From Alectoria sarmentosa (taxonomy: Eukaryota; Ascomycota; Lecanoromycetes; Lecanorales; Parmeliaceae): DNA of 64,000 bases. A program made the position numbers and the translations under genes. The notes beneath the pieces are model-generated. The model had not been told where the DNA came from, did no database searches, and worked only from the letters and a program-made list of their open reading frames with translations. Position 1 is the stretch's first letter. Each line of letters begins with the position of its first letter. This document shows, one piece after another, positions 1 through 10,644 of the stretch. Where the stretch lies: the NCBI GenBank assembly GCA_009733775.1, contig WOGZ01000144.1, forward strand, positions 18,195-82,194, given 5' to 3'.

Positions 1-614
1 ACAGGGCAAGACGGCGAGCTAGCTCATCGCGGCGATAGAATCTAAAAATGCCAGATATCAACATGGGCGTCTTCGGGGAGCTGAGTAGGCAAGAAAAATA
101 AAAGTACATACGTGGTAAGATAATAAATCACCAAGGGAAAGAATGCACTCTCGGACATTCCCAAGAACCACCGAATAGTCATCAGGCCTCCGAAATTCAT
201 GACACTCGTGACCAAAACGGTAAAACATCCAAATGAGAACATCATACAAGGCAAGACGCGATTAGGGCCCAGTTTCTTGCCTAGGATTCCCAAGAAAGGG
301 GCCGTCAAGACATAAGGGACGAAGAACACGCTCAGAATGATGTTGTACTGATTTCCTTTGAGCCCCAGCGTCTTTTCAAGCCCAGCCGTTTTTGCGTTGC
401 CGAGATTCGACTTGTCGAGACTGTTGAAAAGATACATGCATGCTAATACGGGCAGAATGCGCAAGTCGAATTTCCATACCAAAGCGCGGTCGGCGGCCGG
501 TGTCAAGAGTACTGTTTTGGTTCCACCGTCGTCCGTGGACACAGTGACCTGGGCGGGTTCCTTCGAAGTCGCTGAGTTTTCTTCGTCCACCATGAATGAC
601 TCCTTGTGATCCAT
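1..614 (-). CDS. MFS transporter, anion:cation symporter (allantoate/pantothenate permease-like), 5' part
   Basis: Plasma-membrane proton-coupled transporter of organic anions or vitamins, judged by family; the substrate cannot be read here. The gene starts at 614 and runs off the left edge. Exon 1 is 614-112. An intron of 70 nt (111-42) begins GTATGT and ends TTTTTAG. Exon 2 (41-1) restores the frame and the family motif FYRRDELARRLAL. The N-terminal ~45 residues are hydrophilic and cytosolic. Then come DLRILPVLACMYLFNSLDKS (helix 1 and the charged loop), NIILSVFFVPYVLTAPFLGI (helix 2) and GPNRVLP (MFS signature loop). IRWFLGMSESAFFPLVIYYL follows, with the R-x-x-L-G-x-x-E-S-A-x-F-P motif typical of the ACS family. 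The remaining helices lie outside the window, so integrity of the whole gene is unknown. Confidence 0.88.
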
Positions 615-1874
615 GGCTGACTCGTTGGCGCCACCTACGAGAGATGTTTTGGATGCCTTGGCAACGAAACAAGCTGAGAATCAAGGGCACACGAGTATCC
701 TCAAAACTTAATGATAAAGACTTTGCAGTGATATAAAGCATCTTGGAGGGGCAATCCCCACTGTACTTGGTACTTCGTCCTCAGACTTATCATGCAGGAT
801 GAGGTCAGCACCCCGCACAAAAACAACGATAAGGAGAAACGATAAGGAGAAAAACCAATTGGCATGATAAGGCACCCGCAAAGATTGGAGAAGTCCATCT
901 TAGAATTACTCAAGCACGTATGGTGCCTCAAATGGTATTTCAGCGAAACGGGTAGAGGATCTGCGCGCTTTCCTTGGCCATTCGGCCCTACTATTGTGGC
1001 GTCTTTAGTCTCTGTCCTCGGAATCAGAAACTAGCATAGGAACGTGGCTCTCCTCAACATCCCTGGCAGCCGTGAAAACTCTTGATGCAGAGTCGTGACA
1101 GATGATATGACCCACATCGCTTCCACCAAAGGTTCTGCGCAATATGAACTTTTAATGGATGACAATGACCAAGAATGGCACCAATACTAGCCTAGCGTTA
1201 CAGCGACCTTCCTGAATCGTAATAGCCTGGTGATTGATTGAGACTGTCGGGGCATATTACTAAGCAACTCCGCATCGTACTTGACGTTGCATCCGCGCGC
1301 CTAAAGCTTCTCCATAGTGATGATGATAATACAGAGAAAGGCGGGTCAGCGAGTGAGCTCTAACTTTCTTGGATGAGATTGATAGGCTATTGCTCTCCTC
1401 GTTGAGACAAAAGGCCTCGTCGAAAATATACTAGGCCTCTGAATTTTTGACCCCAAGAATTGACAACGCAGTGCCTTTCACCAACCTTTTCAATCGATGA
1501 GAGGATGAAAATTCTTTTCAGTCCCTCTTTTCAGAAAAATACCGGCTGAAATCGAAACTTTGGCCAAGGATGTACGACCTCACTCTAGCGAGGGCGCTGC
1601 CAGGAAATGCGAGCGGGGCTATGCGGCACAAGAACACAGAGGTGAAGGGTGCTAGAACACGCGCTGGAAATTGTATGATCCGAGACCTTTTCGTAGATGG
1701 GAAACGTGACCTATGCGTCGTTTTTCGCTTCCAATCAAATACCTCCAGCTTGTGTCATCCTTCTGATCTAGACTCCTCAGTCCCAGTGCGGCCAGCGCAG
1801 CCATTCCAAGGGGACGTCTCCTAGAGCTATCAAGAAGTACACCTTGTTCCATATGAATAATTTTTTTGCTCGGG
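615..1874. other. intergenic region upstream of the MFS gene
   Basis: About 1.26 kb without a convincing gene. Short open frames on both strands show no domain, no plausible signal peptide and no splice sites linking them. This is presumably the promoter of the MFS gene (read leftward) plus the 3' side of the pseudogene to the right. Confidence 0.5.
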
Positions 1875-3091
1875 TCAGTTGAGGAACAACTCTAGGGTCT
1901 CATTCTTGGTATCAATTTGGGGAGTCACAATGCTGTGGGTGCAATCTGACGGCCATAATCCACGTTGGCGTCGAATTGACATCTTTCTGACCATTCTGTG
2001 AAACAATCCTTTTGCATAGTTTACAGTTCGCACAAATTCTACCAAACTATCACTTGGAGTACACGGGCTCTCAAACCTGATGTCAGGCAAGAATCGGAGG
2101 CTCATCGTAAGCTCATTCCTCATCAAAAGGTCCGGTCTCGCGTCTATCGTAGTTATCAGATAAGAGAGAGTCTCTCTTCTACCGGCTTGCATTTCAGTTA
2201 GAACGCCTGAGGCCGTAATCATATCGTGCTGTAATCGTGGCGAGACTCATCAAAGAGCATGGGTTGCGATCGCGAACGCCTGGTTGCTTGGTATATTTCG
2301 CGATATAAACACGAGGTACTGAAGCCGTCTGGGTATTCTTTGAGAAGCCGTTTCATGGCATCAACGAGGATCCTGGTGAACGAGTCGTCTCGTCCAGGTG
2401 GGGGACATATGCCGTTATAATTAGTAGACGTTAGTAGCTCAGATCGTCTTCTCCCCTTTTCTTTGGCCGCGAAAGCTTGTTCGGAAAAGCTGCAGTCGAG
2501 CATAAGAAGCTGATCGCATGCCAGATTCAAGCATGTTTGTGTGTCCATGAAGAAGGCGATTGGGTTTTTAGGATCATGAGTTTCAACTTTCTGGAGAAAA
2601 AAACAGTGAGCTTCTCGGAAAAGGCAAACGACATTTGAGAAATTTATGGTCACAGACTTACGCTGCGATCATAAATGCCTTCGACTTCTTTTCGTCATAT
2701 GCATGTGCCCCGTAATAGATGATTATGAGGCATTCTGGACTGATACCTTCTTGCGAAAGTCATAACTTTCGTGAAGAGGTCAGTCTGCCAAAGCCGAGGA
2801 GGATTCTCGAAGTGTGTAATCTCAAAATGGAAATCCTCTACAAATAAAGTTCTCAATTTATCCACCTATATGATGTGGTATTAGCTTTTGTAACAGTATA
2901 CATCATGATATGCTTGCCTGAGTAGCTTTGAATTGCAGTTCATCGTCTTCCCACGTAAGAACTAACACCCCAACGCGTAGGTAGCCCCTTCTCTTGCGAT
3001 CATAGTTTTCTTCGATGGTCTTATTCAGATTCACTCTTAATTCAACATGTGGCTCTCGGTTTCCGCGACTAGCTATGTGGCGATGATACAT
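1875..3091 (-). pseudogene. decayed caspase-like (peptidase C14-type) gene
   Basis: Fragments of a fungal caspase/metacaspase-like domain can be followed leftward. Residues from 3091 include VGVLVLTWEDDELQF, the first beta strand. A probable GC-AG intron (GCAAGC...ATAG, about 2920-2869) leads to VDKLRTLFVEDFHFEITHF. After KVMT an extra T shifts the frame; in the next frame follows SPECLIIIYYGAHAYDEK, with the His of the catalytic dyad. A GTAAGT...CTCCAG intron leads to LLMLDCSFSEQAF (2600-2450), with the catalytic-type Cys. The frame then meets TGA at 2219-2221, and related-looking sequence resumes in another frame down to 1875. One insertion plus a premature stop or second shift argue for a pseudogene; a sequencing error is the alternative. 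It lies directly downstream, on the same strand, of the broken hydrolase gene and could be the distal part of one multidomain NLR-associated gene. Confidence 0.6.
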
Positions 3092-3174
3092 TGGAGGCGT
3101 AGGTGAGGGCGGAAATCACTATATGAATCAGTTGAGGGTCGTGAGGGTTGAGACTCAGGAAGTGAATTGGCAAC

Positions 3175-4568
3175 TCACTCCCCAAGGAAATGTATTATCT
3201 GCACGTCTTCGTCGAAACGCTTGTCTTCTGAAGGAATCCCCATCGATATACCTGAATTTTCTCTATTCGTAGGCTTTACGAGGGGTAGGCTAGAACCCAG
3301 AAGCTGCAAATTCGAGGCTGGGGGGTCCAAGCGAGATTCGGTGTTGATTTTGTAAAATTTGGTTTGCAAAAGGTTTCGGTTTGCCTGCAACATCGTCGTT
3401 CCATCTGGCTTTGATAAAAGCCGGTGCCAGTTCAGCAAATCTTCCCAATTTGCCTAGTACCACCTCACAATCCTCGTCGTGCTCAGAAAATTTCACCAAT
3501 GCCGAATGACTGCAATTTATAGGATGAAAGCAAGAGGGGTTATCTTCCCATGGGCGGCCACTCTTCGCGGAATATTTGTCTACCAAGATGGCTGGATCAC
3601 CAGTCATGGACCAATTACCCTCGTCCAATCAAGCCGTAGGTGACTCCCGTGATTCGAAAAATGAAATGACGTAAGAGTCGCGAAAGTCGAAGACTGCTTG
3701 GAATTTCTCGACGAGTTCGTGTAGTGAACGGTTGTTCTTGTCCAATGTTGCTAGAAAGGGAAGATTGAACTGACCACGGACGATTGCAAGTAAGGATCTG
3801 ATATCCATTCCTTGGTTGGAGACACCGAAAAAGAATATGACGAACGTTGCTTTGAGATTGTCCAAGTCTGCAGCGTCGCCCGGTGCCATCTGTACCACTG
3901 CTTGCTTCAGAACGAGCCCACCTAAAGAGTGTGCGATAAAAATCAGAGGGCGGCCGCTTGCTCTCTTCCCTAGGTGGACCTGGAGAGATTCACGGATCCG
4001 TGAAGCGACATGGCCAAGATTCTGGAAACTTGTGCTCTCAGCTAGCTTGGAATCATAACCGTAGATCATAACACGAGCCCCGGGCAGCTGTTCGGGTAGA
4101 GCATCCCTGAACCACATGTGTTCACTGTCGCGGTCTTTTCATGAGCCAAACGCATGACTTCCGAGACCCGAAATGGGTATCCACGGACATTGAAATTCCG
4201 TGCGCAGATACCTGCCATTGAGACTTGCTGGTACCCCAACCCTTGAGCTTCAAGGGTTTCCCGAGAATTCTAGCTTTAGCCACTTGCTTTCAGCATGCAG
4301 CTACCAATGAGTCAATGGTCACATCTTGGGTTTCTTAGGCCACTAGCAGGAGACTCTTTGCGCCAGCTTTGTCGAGTCCATTAGGAATGCCACGGACTCG
4401 GTACGTAAGCGCCTGGGCATTCTCATCTTTCAAGCTGCCTGATATCGGCAGATCTGTGTTTTCCATGAGATTGTCTGTCTTCAAATTGGCGCATTCGTTA
4501 TAAGAATTCAACGTACACGTATCGTAGCACAGGCTTCGAAGCGAGTCTGCTGTCAAAGGGGGGATCAA
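3175..4568 (-). pseudogene. broken SesB-like alpha/beta hydrolase module (NLR N-terminal effector type)
   Basis: Degenerate relative of the N-terminal half of the NLR at 43-47 kb. At 4380-4360 it reads YRVRGIPNGLDKAG, matching the YRVRQLP start of the intact gene. The hydrolase core follows: ISGLGSHAFGS, then an in-frame TGA (4139-4141) exactly where the intact paralogue has Trp (FGSWKH), then MWFRDALPEQLPGARVMIYG and FIAHSLGGLVLKQAV with the nucleophile-elbow Ser (H-S-L-G-G). A second in-frame TGA at 3629-3631 separates SRESPTA from DEGNWSMTGDPAILVDK and HSALVKFSEHDED, the normal linker after the hydrolase. The N-terminal part (4568-4335) also ends at a stop (TAA) and is out of frame with the rest. 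The Trp-to-TGA change is a G-to-A transition, as RIP would make. The fold was probably a serine hydrolase acting in allorecognition or cell-death signalling. It looks non-functional. Confidence 0.7.
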
Positions 4569-4953
4569 TGAAGTTGAAGGTACCAGGTGTGAGCCTCACC
4601 TTCGTTAAGCGGCCGAAGGATCACAATCCCTGTTCCAGCTGAATGACTAATCTGCTCATGTTAAATTACCGCAGTGAAGCCCTGTGCATGCGGTATGATA
4701 TCATCTTGCATCAAGTAACCGGACTGAAAATCGGTCCCGCAATGCTGCGCTAAACCAAGCGTCTAGGATTTGTCCAACGAGCACTACAGCTCGATAGTAT
4801 CCCACTCAATGACATGCGAGATTCGTTTCAAAGTACTGTAAGATGACAACAAGAGCTGTAGGTACATAAAGCTTGTTTCTAGAGGACGTCAATATCGCTA
4901 AGGTAGCGGACACAGGCTGCGCCTTTTTCAAAAGCGACTGCTTTGAGAGATAG
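4569..4953. other. short intergenic region
   Basis: About 385 bp between divergently oriented genes: the hydrolase pseudogene reads left and the DUF6601 gene reads right. It probably held both promoters. No repeat or motif stands out. Confidence 0.4.
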
Positions 4954-5907
4954 TTGGGACCACTCAAATGTGGGCAGATTTTGCTGTTTCTCTGCAACTT
5001 CACTAACCGAGAGGACAAGCCTTCCGCAATTCCTGGCGCGCCCATTCTTAAAGTCGATGAAGATGAGGCGGCGTACCTACGCAGAGAGCTGGACTTTTCG
5101 CGCCTCGACGCAATCTACGAAAAATTATGCTGGGCCGGTCGTCCTCTGAATATACACCCTTTGCATCGCCAGAAGATGATGCAGCGGGATGTCTTGATCA
5201 CGGAACAAGCCGATCTCCACCTAGTTTGGATCGACCATGTCATATACGTGAAGCCTTTGCCAGCGTTCCTACTGGACCACTCATTCTTCGAAGAAAAGTT
5301 TTGCAGCGAATCCTCGCATGTGCCGCAGTCCTACTACGACTCCGCCCGAGGATTTCTCCTATCTTACGCCAAGCTCGTCAACAGCGAAGCGGACCATCGG
5401 ATAGCTGTGGAGCTTGGCTTGATTCCAAACTTGCCTTGGGAGCGGTGGAGCCTTTTTGCCACCGACATCATTCGCAAGGTTCCAGAATTGTCCCTAACGA
5501 AGCGGTTCTGGTACGGTGAGCTAAGACTTACGCGCCTGAACAAGATCTATCACCTATATTATGGCAGTCTCAGGGGATACCGATTCGGCTACAACCACTA
5601 TCGCCCATTCTTCGAGTCCAACTTCGGCTCACTTTTGGTCGTCTTCATCTATCTTACCGTGGCGTTGACAGCGATGCAGGTGGTGCTCGCTTGTTCTGAT
5701 GTTGATAGCGGCATGGCGCTGCAAGTGACTTTGTTCAGATTTGGAGTAGCTTGCTTGGTAGTCATCGTTGCTGCGGTTGGATTTATGGGTGCGGTGTTCC
5801 TTTCTTTGCTGGCGACCAATTTGTTTGCTACTTTCGCGAATGAGAGGAAGCAGAAAGGGATGAGAGAGAGATATCAGGCCAGGCTGAAGTTGTCTCCGAG
5901 GCCTTAG
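4954..5907 (+). CDS. DUF6601 integral membrane protein
   Basis: Uninterrupted frame of 317 residues with the features of fungal DUF6601 proteins, whose function is unknown. The start of the conserved part is LDFSRLDAIYEKLCWAGRPL. Then come the characteristic blocks ITEQADLHLVWIDHVIYVKP, LPAFLLDH, ARGFLLSYAKLVNSEADHRI and FWYGELRLTRLNKIYHLYYG. Two hydrophobic helices follow near residues 225-247 (LLVVFIYLTVALTAMQVVLA) and 258-288 (a long V/A/L/F-rich stretch), with a short basic C-terminus (NERKQKGMRERYQ). The large N-terminal part is soluble; the pair of C-terminal helices anchors the protein. The ATG at 4954 is the first in this frame; an ATG at 4943 is in another frame. No intron is needed. 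Family name from remembered sequence blocks. Confidence 0.85.
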   Translation: MGPLKCGQILLFLCNFTNREDKPSAIPGAPILKVDEDEAAYLRRELDFSRLDAIYEKLCWAGRPLNIHPLHRQKMMQRDVLITEQADLHLVWIDHVIYVKPLPAFLLDHSFFEEKFCSESSHVPQSYYDSARGFLLSYAKLVNSEADHRIAVELGLIPNLPWERWSLFATDIIRKVPELSLTKRFWYGELRLTRLNKIYHLYYGSLRGYRFGYNHYRPFFESNFGSLLVVFIYLTVALTAMQVVLACSDVDSGMALQVTLFRFGVACLVVIVAAVGFMGAVFLSLLATNLFATFANERKQKGMRERYQARLKLSPRP

Positions 5908-6580
5908 TGATATTCGTGTTCTCGTACTGTAAAAGATTTGGTGCTCTTCTACATCAGCCAATGTTAGAGAATAATCAGTAGTGTCAGTTCAGGGACGCCA
6001 ACTTCCTGATTTGGGATTCTCGAGAAAAAGGATCAAAATCCAAAGGGAGCTTCGAGGTCTAAACGCGTCAAGATAGATTCATGTTCTTTACTCGTAATCG
6101 CGGAAGTCTCTGTCGTCATCCACGAGTAATAGGAGCTCGCTTCTATACTTTGCACTCTATGATATCAATTGATATGCTCAAAGCTGCTGCTGTATCAATC
6201 AAGCTCGCTCTTAATATTCTCAAATCTCTCATATCGAGGAGGCTGACGGGCTGTCGTACATTGCAAGGATACCATATAGACAGCTCTGTAGGGCGATATG
6301 CGAGATAAGTCTTCGAGGACGACAAGAGATAGAAGATGTAGAGGAGATGACAAAGAGACGCGCGAATTATACAATATACGTCTCCTATTTACTACTGGGA
6401 TAATGTGGCTCCGTCGGCCTAAAGTCTCTCCGATTTGTCAGCGTCGGCGCTAGTCTAGCGCAGGGGCTTTAAAAGCAACGACCACCAACCGTCCTCCACC
6501 ACTCATCACCATTAGTCGAGCGATCAAAGGACTAAACAGTACAAAGAAACCGGTCACTGCTATAGAGAAACCTCAAAATC
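5908..6580. other. intergenic region, 3' of DUF6601 gene and promoter of SDR gene
   Basis: About 670 bp. The last 120 bp are C/A-rich (CCACCAACC, CATCACC), as in many fungal 5' UTRs, and lead to the SDR start codon in the context AAAATCATGTC. No gene is seen. Confidence 0.4.
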
Positions 6581-7651
6581 ATGTCTGCCCCTTCTGCCTC
6601 CCATGTAGGCGCTGTCCGTGACAAGCTACTATCAATGCTCTCCATAGCCTTCGGGCGCCTCCTCCCTACCCTCCTACCACCGCCTGTAGACCTCACGGGC
6701 AAGGTCGCCATCATCACCGGCGGTAACAGTGGCATCGGTCTAGAGGTTGGCATTGGATTAGCCAAACAAGGCGCCACGGTCTACCTCGCAAGCCGTAACG
6801 TCTCCAAAACGGAGGAAGCCGTATCAGAAATCGTGTCCAAAGTCCCGGCCTCAAAAGGACGCGTCAAATCATTGACTCTAGACACTTCATCATTCGCCTC
6901 TGTTCGCGCCTTTGCCAAGAACTGGGATTCGTTGGACACCAAAATCGACATTCTTTTCCACAACGCCGGCACAGGCTCTGGAGGACAAGACTTTTCACCC
7001 GAAGGCTTCCCAGTGCTCTACGCCACCAACTTTGTCGGCTCATTCCTACTCACCTATCTCCTCGAATCGAATCTCTCCGAAGATGCCCGCGTCATACTGA
7101 CTTCGAGCACTGCTCACTACGGTGGCGCCTTCTCCTCCGACTTCTCTCTCAAGAGCATCAAAGAGGACTACGAGCCAGGCTACCATATCCCCGCGGCCCT
7201 TGCCAAAGCTGGAGTGGTCCCCCCCGATGGCGCCAACTACGTCCAAACAAAGGGAATGCAAGTCGCCTTCGCCAAACTGCTCCAGGAGCACTTTGACCGC
7301 AAAGCAGCCGAAGCCGGTACGCCAAGTCGCAGAATCGCTCACGCTTTTAGCCCTGGCTTTGTGGCAACGCCCATTTACGGCAAGCTTGAAGAAACCGGCT
7401 TCTCCGAGGATCCGTTGTTCTGGATTTTAAGGATGACAAATACCGTGCTCGCTGTCAGTGCCAGGCAGGGGGCCTCAACGGGGGTGTGGCTGGCGTGTAC
7501 CAAGGATAATGCCGTGGCTGGGAAAGGCATGGGGGGTGCGTATTGGGATCGGATGAACCGGAGGTTGTCGAATGTTGATATGATGAGCAAGGATAACCTG
7601 GAGAGGTTCTGGGTAAGATGGGAGGCGGATGCGGGGGTGGAATGGAGATGA
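6581..7651 (+). CDS. short-chain dehydrogenase/reductase
   Basis: Classical Rossmann-fold NAD(P)-dependent oxidoreductase, intronless, 356 residues. A short N-terminal extension (1-38, LLSMLSIAFGRLLPTLLPP) may be a membrane-associating helix. The cofactor motif TGGNSGIG is at residues 46-53. ASRN (70-73) follows strand 2, where an Arg often signals NADP preference. FHNAG (127-130) is the NAG motif. Asn150 (YATNFVGS), Ser175/176 (LTSSTAHYG) and Tyr220-x3-Lys224 (NYVQTK) form the catalytic tetrad. The later FSPGFVATPI fits the PG motif after strand 6. The overall pattern resembles retinol-dehydrogenase-like or WW-oxidoreductase-like fungal SDRs. The substrate is not predictable. The ATG at 6581 has a good context, and the C-terminus WVRWEADAGVEWR is intact. 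Confidence 0.9.
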   Translation: MSAPSASHVGAVRDKLLSMLSIAFGRLLPTLLPPPVDLTGKVAIITGGNSGIGLEVGIGLAKQGATVYLASRNVSKTEEAVSEIVSKVPASKGRVKSLTLDTSSFASVRAFAKNWDSLDTKIDILFHNAGTGSGGQDFSPEGFPVLYATNFVGSFLLTYLLESNLSEDARVILTSSTAHYGGAFSSDFSLKSIKEDYEPGYHIPAALAKAGVVPPDGANYVQTKGMQVAFAKLLQEHFDRKAAEAGTPSRRIAHAFSPGFVATPIYGKLEETGFSEDPLFWILRMTNTVLAVSARQGASTGVWLACTKDNAVAGKGMGGAYWDRMNRRLSNVDMMSKDNLERFWVRWEADAGVEWR

Positions 7652-10644
7652 ACGATTGTGAAAAGCCAATCGGGCCTATGGATATATATCAGAGAGATTC
7701 CGCGAGTTGTATTACTGCGAGACATCGTTTTCCCTTCCATTTATTCTCCTAAGCCTTGAAGGCCGGTGTCAGGCATCGCGTCTGGCTTTTCATGTGACCG
7801 GTTACTAGAACTGCACAGAATTCCTCAACCGAACCGTGAAAGCCGTCAGTCTATCGCATGTCTAAAAGCCATAGGCGCAGACGAAGCGCAGTTGTAACAG
7901 TCACAACTTCACCAAGTCTGCGTCGTCGCTCATCTCGATTTCCTCCCCTTCATCCACCGTGAATTCCTCATCCCACCTCCCGCAACGTCAATGGTATCGC
8001 TCAGCAACACACTATCAATAGTTCACCGTCGAAGGAAAAAAAGTTCAAAAACGCTTCCGAGTCCTTTGGTCACGCCGCTAGAGGCTACAGTACCCAAGGA
8101 TTTCTACCAGCAAAACACCTCACAACCAAAGCTCGAATCAGGCATGACAAACACCAAACCTGGCATATCTCCTACATGAGATGATGGCTCAGTCTACCCC
8201 TCAATGCCATCTTCCTGTCAATGCCGAGCCAAATCCGCTTCTTTCCGGTCCAATGAGTGCTGGAATGAAGGCTGACACGCAGGGAGCGTCCGACGCAATG
8301 CACAACTCGCGGGTCTCGTCACAATCGAGGCGGTTGTACTCTCCAAGAAGATTACTTCCAACTCTGTGCTTCCACCTCTACGCGACTAAGATTCCGACAC
8401 GTACGTAGTAGGGGCGATTCAGAGACTCATGACACTCTGTTAGTGCTTGCATGACTTACGTTGGACTCTTGAAATCCAGGCGCTTCCGTCTGAGCTCTTG
8501 AGTTGCTTCGGTCGAGTAAAATCGAAATTACAGACAAGGGATTCATACAATTTTAAATCTAGATATCTAGATCTCAGTCCGAGTATTCCAGTTGACATCT
8601 AGACATGTGACCATCATCTCTTTCAGAGCCATGGCATTCTTCTGTCCCGCCCGCCCAACACCCTGTATCATATACTCCAGGTCGATATCGTCCAGACAAG
8701 TGGAGTTCCCTTAGCAGCGAAGTACGAGAGAAATATGCCAATGCAGGCCTCTATTCGCATTGCTAACCCCGGCGCTGGGACCGCTCAATCAGCGTTGACG
8801 TCATTTATACGCCGTCACTCATTTGTGTGATAGGTGCGTACGGTCGAGTGTGCGAGCAAGCACTAACGTGACGACTAAGTTCAGCTCCGGATTGTCAATT
8901 TTAACCCCAAGAGACAATCAACCGATTCTGAGCCGCCCCGATTTGGTCCCACTGGTCGAAGTCCCAGTCCGTGTCTACGTAGGCACATTATTCCCACCCA
9001 CCTCACCAAACGAAGGAGTTTTATAAGCCTGACACATAAGGGACCAAGGCTCGAAACTTGTTGGGAAACCACGATGGAGGCGACAGCGATGTTCTCTTTC
9101 TGAAGAAATTTATCGGGCAAACGATAGTCCAATCGCACCATTCTGTCACACCATGGTATCACACAACGGCCATGGTACCGATCTTAGCAAGTCAGCGAAG
9201 TCGGCCTAAAGTGGGCCCCAATACGAACCCAGCGTGTAGTAAGCTGGCCAGTGTTCCGGACGCTACAGCTGAGCCTCTTAGAACTAGAGTGAATTCTGGA
9301 CTATTTGTCTGCAGACCCCGCGCAATACCTACCATCCACAACACTACCCCCCCCGCCTCCCACCACCAAATCTCACCTTAGCACCACCCCATTCCCCGTG
9401 CCCTCTTCCTCCCGCCACCCCTTTTCCGCCTCGAACCCAGCCATGGTTGTATCCAGCAGCCGCAGAACCACCAACCCACAACGCCAATTCGAAACCCAAC
9501 ACCGTCAAGTCCCTCTCCCAAAGTACAGTAGCGGGCCAAAGCGATACCACGCACAACAATCTTCTTCACCTGATACCCCCCACCACCTCCTCGCACCCTC
9601 ACGCAGCTATTACTGCTTCTTCGCCCCATCAACCTCCGCTCGTAGACGCACGTCCCTGATGGCCTCGTATTTCTCTTGGGCGAGCAGGAAAATCTAGATC
9701 GAAGCGGGAAGTAGCCCATCGATATGCGCCACGTCGCCAGTGGGGGGGAAGAGGAACAGGGAAATATTTCGACAGAACGCTGAAACGGCCCTTGTTGGCA
9801 CCGCGATACCCTTCCAAAGCAAATCTCCAACAGCATGATCTTCGGCTACAAACGCTGAAAATCTGCCTGAGGACAACAATCAGAAAATTACAAGCACTTC
9901 TCAGAATACTCTCGTTGTTGAGTCACAGCCGGTTGAAAGAGTGAATTCTTTGACGGTTAGTCAGTCGATAGAATGAATCTGGACGACTGCAGCGCAATTA
10001 TCCCACCTCGACAGTTCGACAGGGCTACTAAACGATGACATGGCGCACAGGATCTAAGGGGAGTTGGGATATCTCTAGATGGGAGAAAATCTCGGTACCG
10101 CTAGGTCTGAGCCGTGGGAGGAAGGGTTAGGAAGCGGATAGTAGGCTACGTAGCGTCGCATGGCTTCGATCGGAGTACACGACCAAGTTGGGTGTGCGAT
10201 TGATTGATTGAGACTGGTCGGAATAGGAAATTCAACGTAAGAAAGGTTGAAAAGTGGGGTTCGGACCGAGCCTTCTCTGAATGAGTCCTTTCTGACAGCA
10301 CCTGGATAAAGCAGCAGGCGTGAGCGGCTCAAAAAGTGCCTGTTGGAGAGATACCTGTGATGAAAAAACCAACGATCTATTAGCGAATGGTAGGCGTTAG
10401 CTTTCTCACGCCAACGGCACCTCAGGGCGGTTGATTTATGCACTTGGGAATTATCAAATTAATGTATCCTATCTTCAAACCGACCGATCTACAGCGGCGG
10501 CAGCAGCGGCATTACCGATGCTGGACACGTTTCGGGGGCTCTAGGTTACTTTGCGGCCCGGATATTAACCTCCTTGGCAGCATCGGGACCCGGAGGAGTG
10601 CACCCACTCAAGTCTTGCTGTTCCCACAACTGCTTTCACCAATG
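7652..10644. other. gene-poor interval between SDR and histidine kinase genes
   Basis: About 3 kb on which I can place no gene. Stretches near 7990-8400 and 9300-9880 are open in several frames at once because they are C/A-rich. They lack domains, consistent frames or splice signals. A run reading NGIAQQHTINSSPSKEK near 8000 could be a gene relic but is interrupted within 65 codons. The right end lies downstream (3') of the histidine kinase. Confidence 0.4.

Noticed and set aside
376..741. 121-codon minus-strand frame over the MFS start
   Set aside because: Lies mostly in another frame of the MFS exon and has no domain; a shadow.
1570..1852. Overlapping frames of 84 and 66 codons
   Set aside because: No domain, no signal, no splice partners; both strands open by chance.
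7991..8408. Plus-strand frames resembling a Ser/Pro/Lys-rich protein
   Set aside because: The coding feel changes frame every few dozen codons with stops between; no introns fit.
9305..9879. Several overlapping frames up to 152 codons
   Set aside because: C-rich composition opens four frames together; typical low-complexity artefact.
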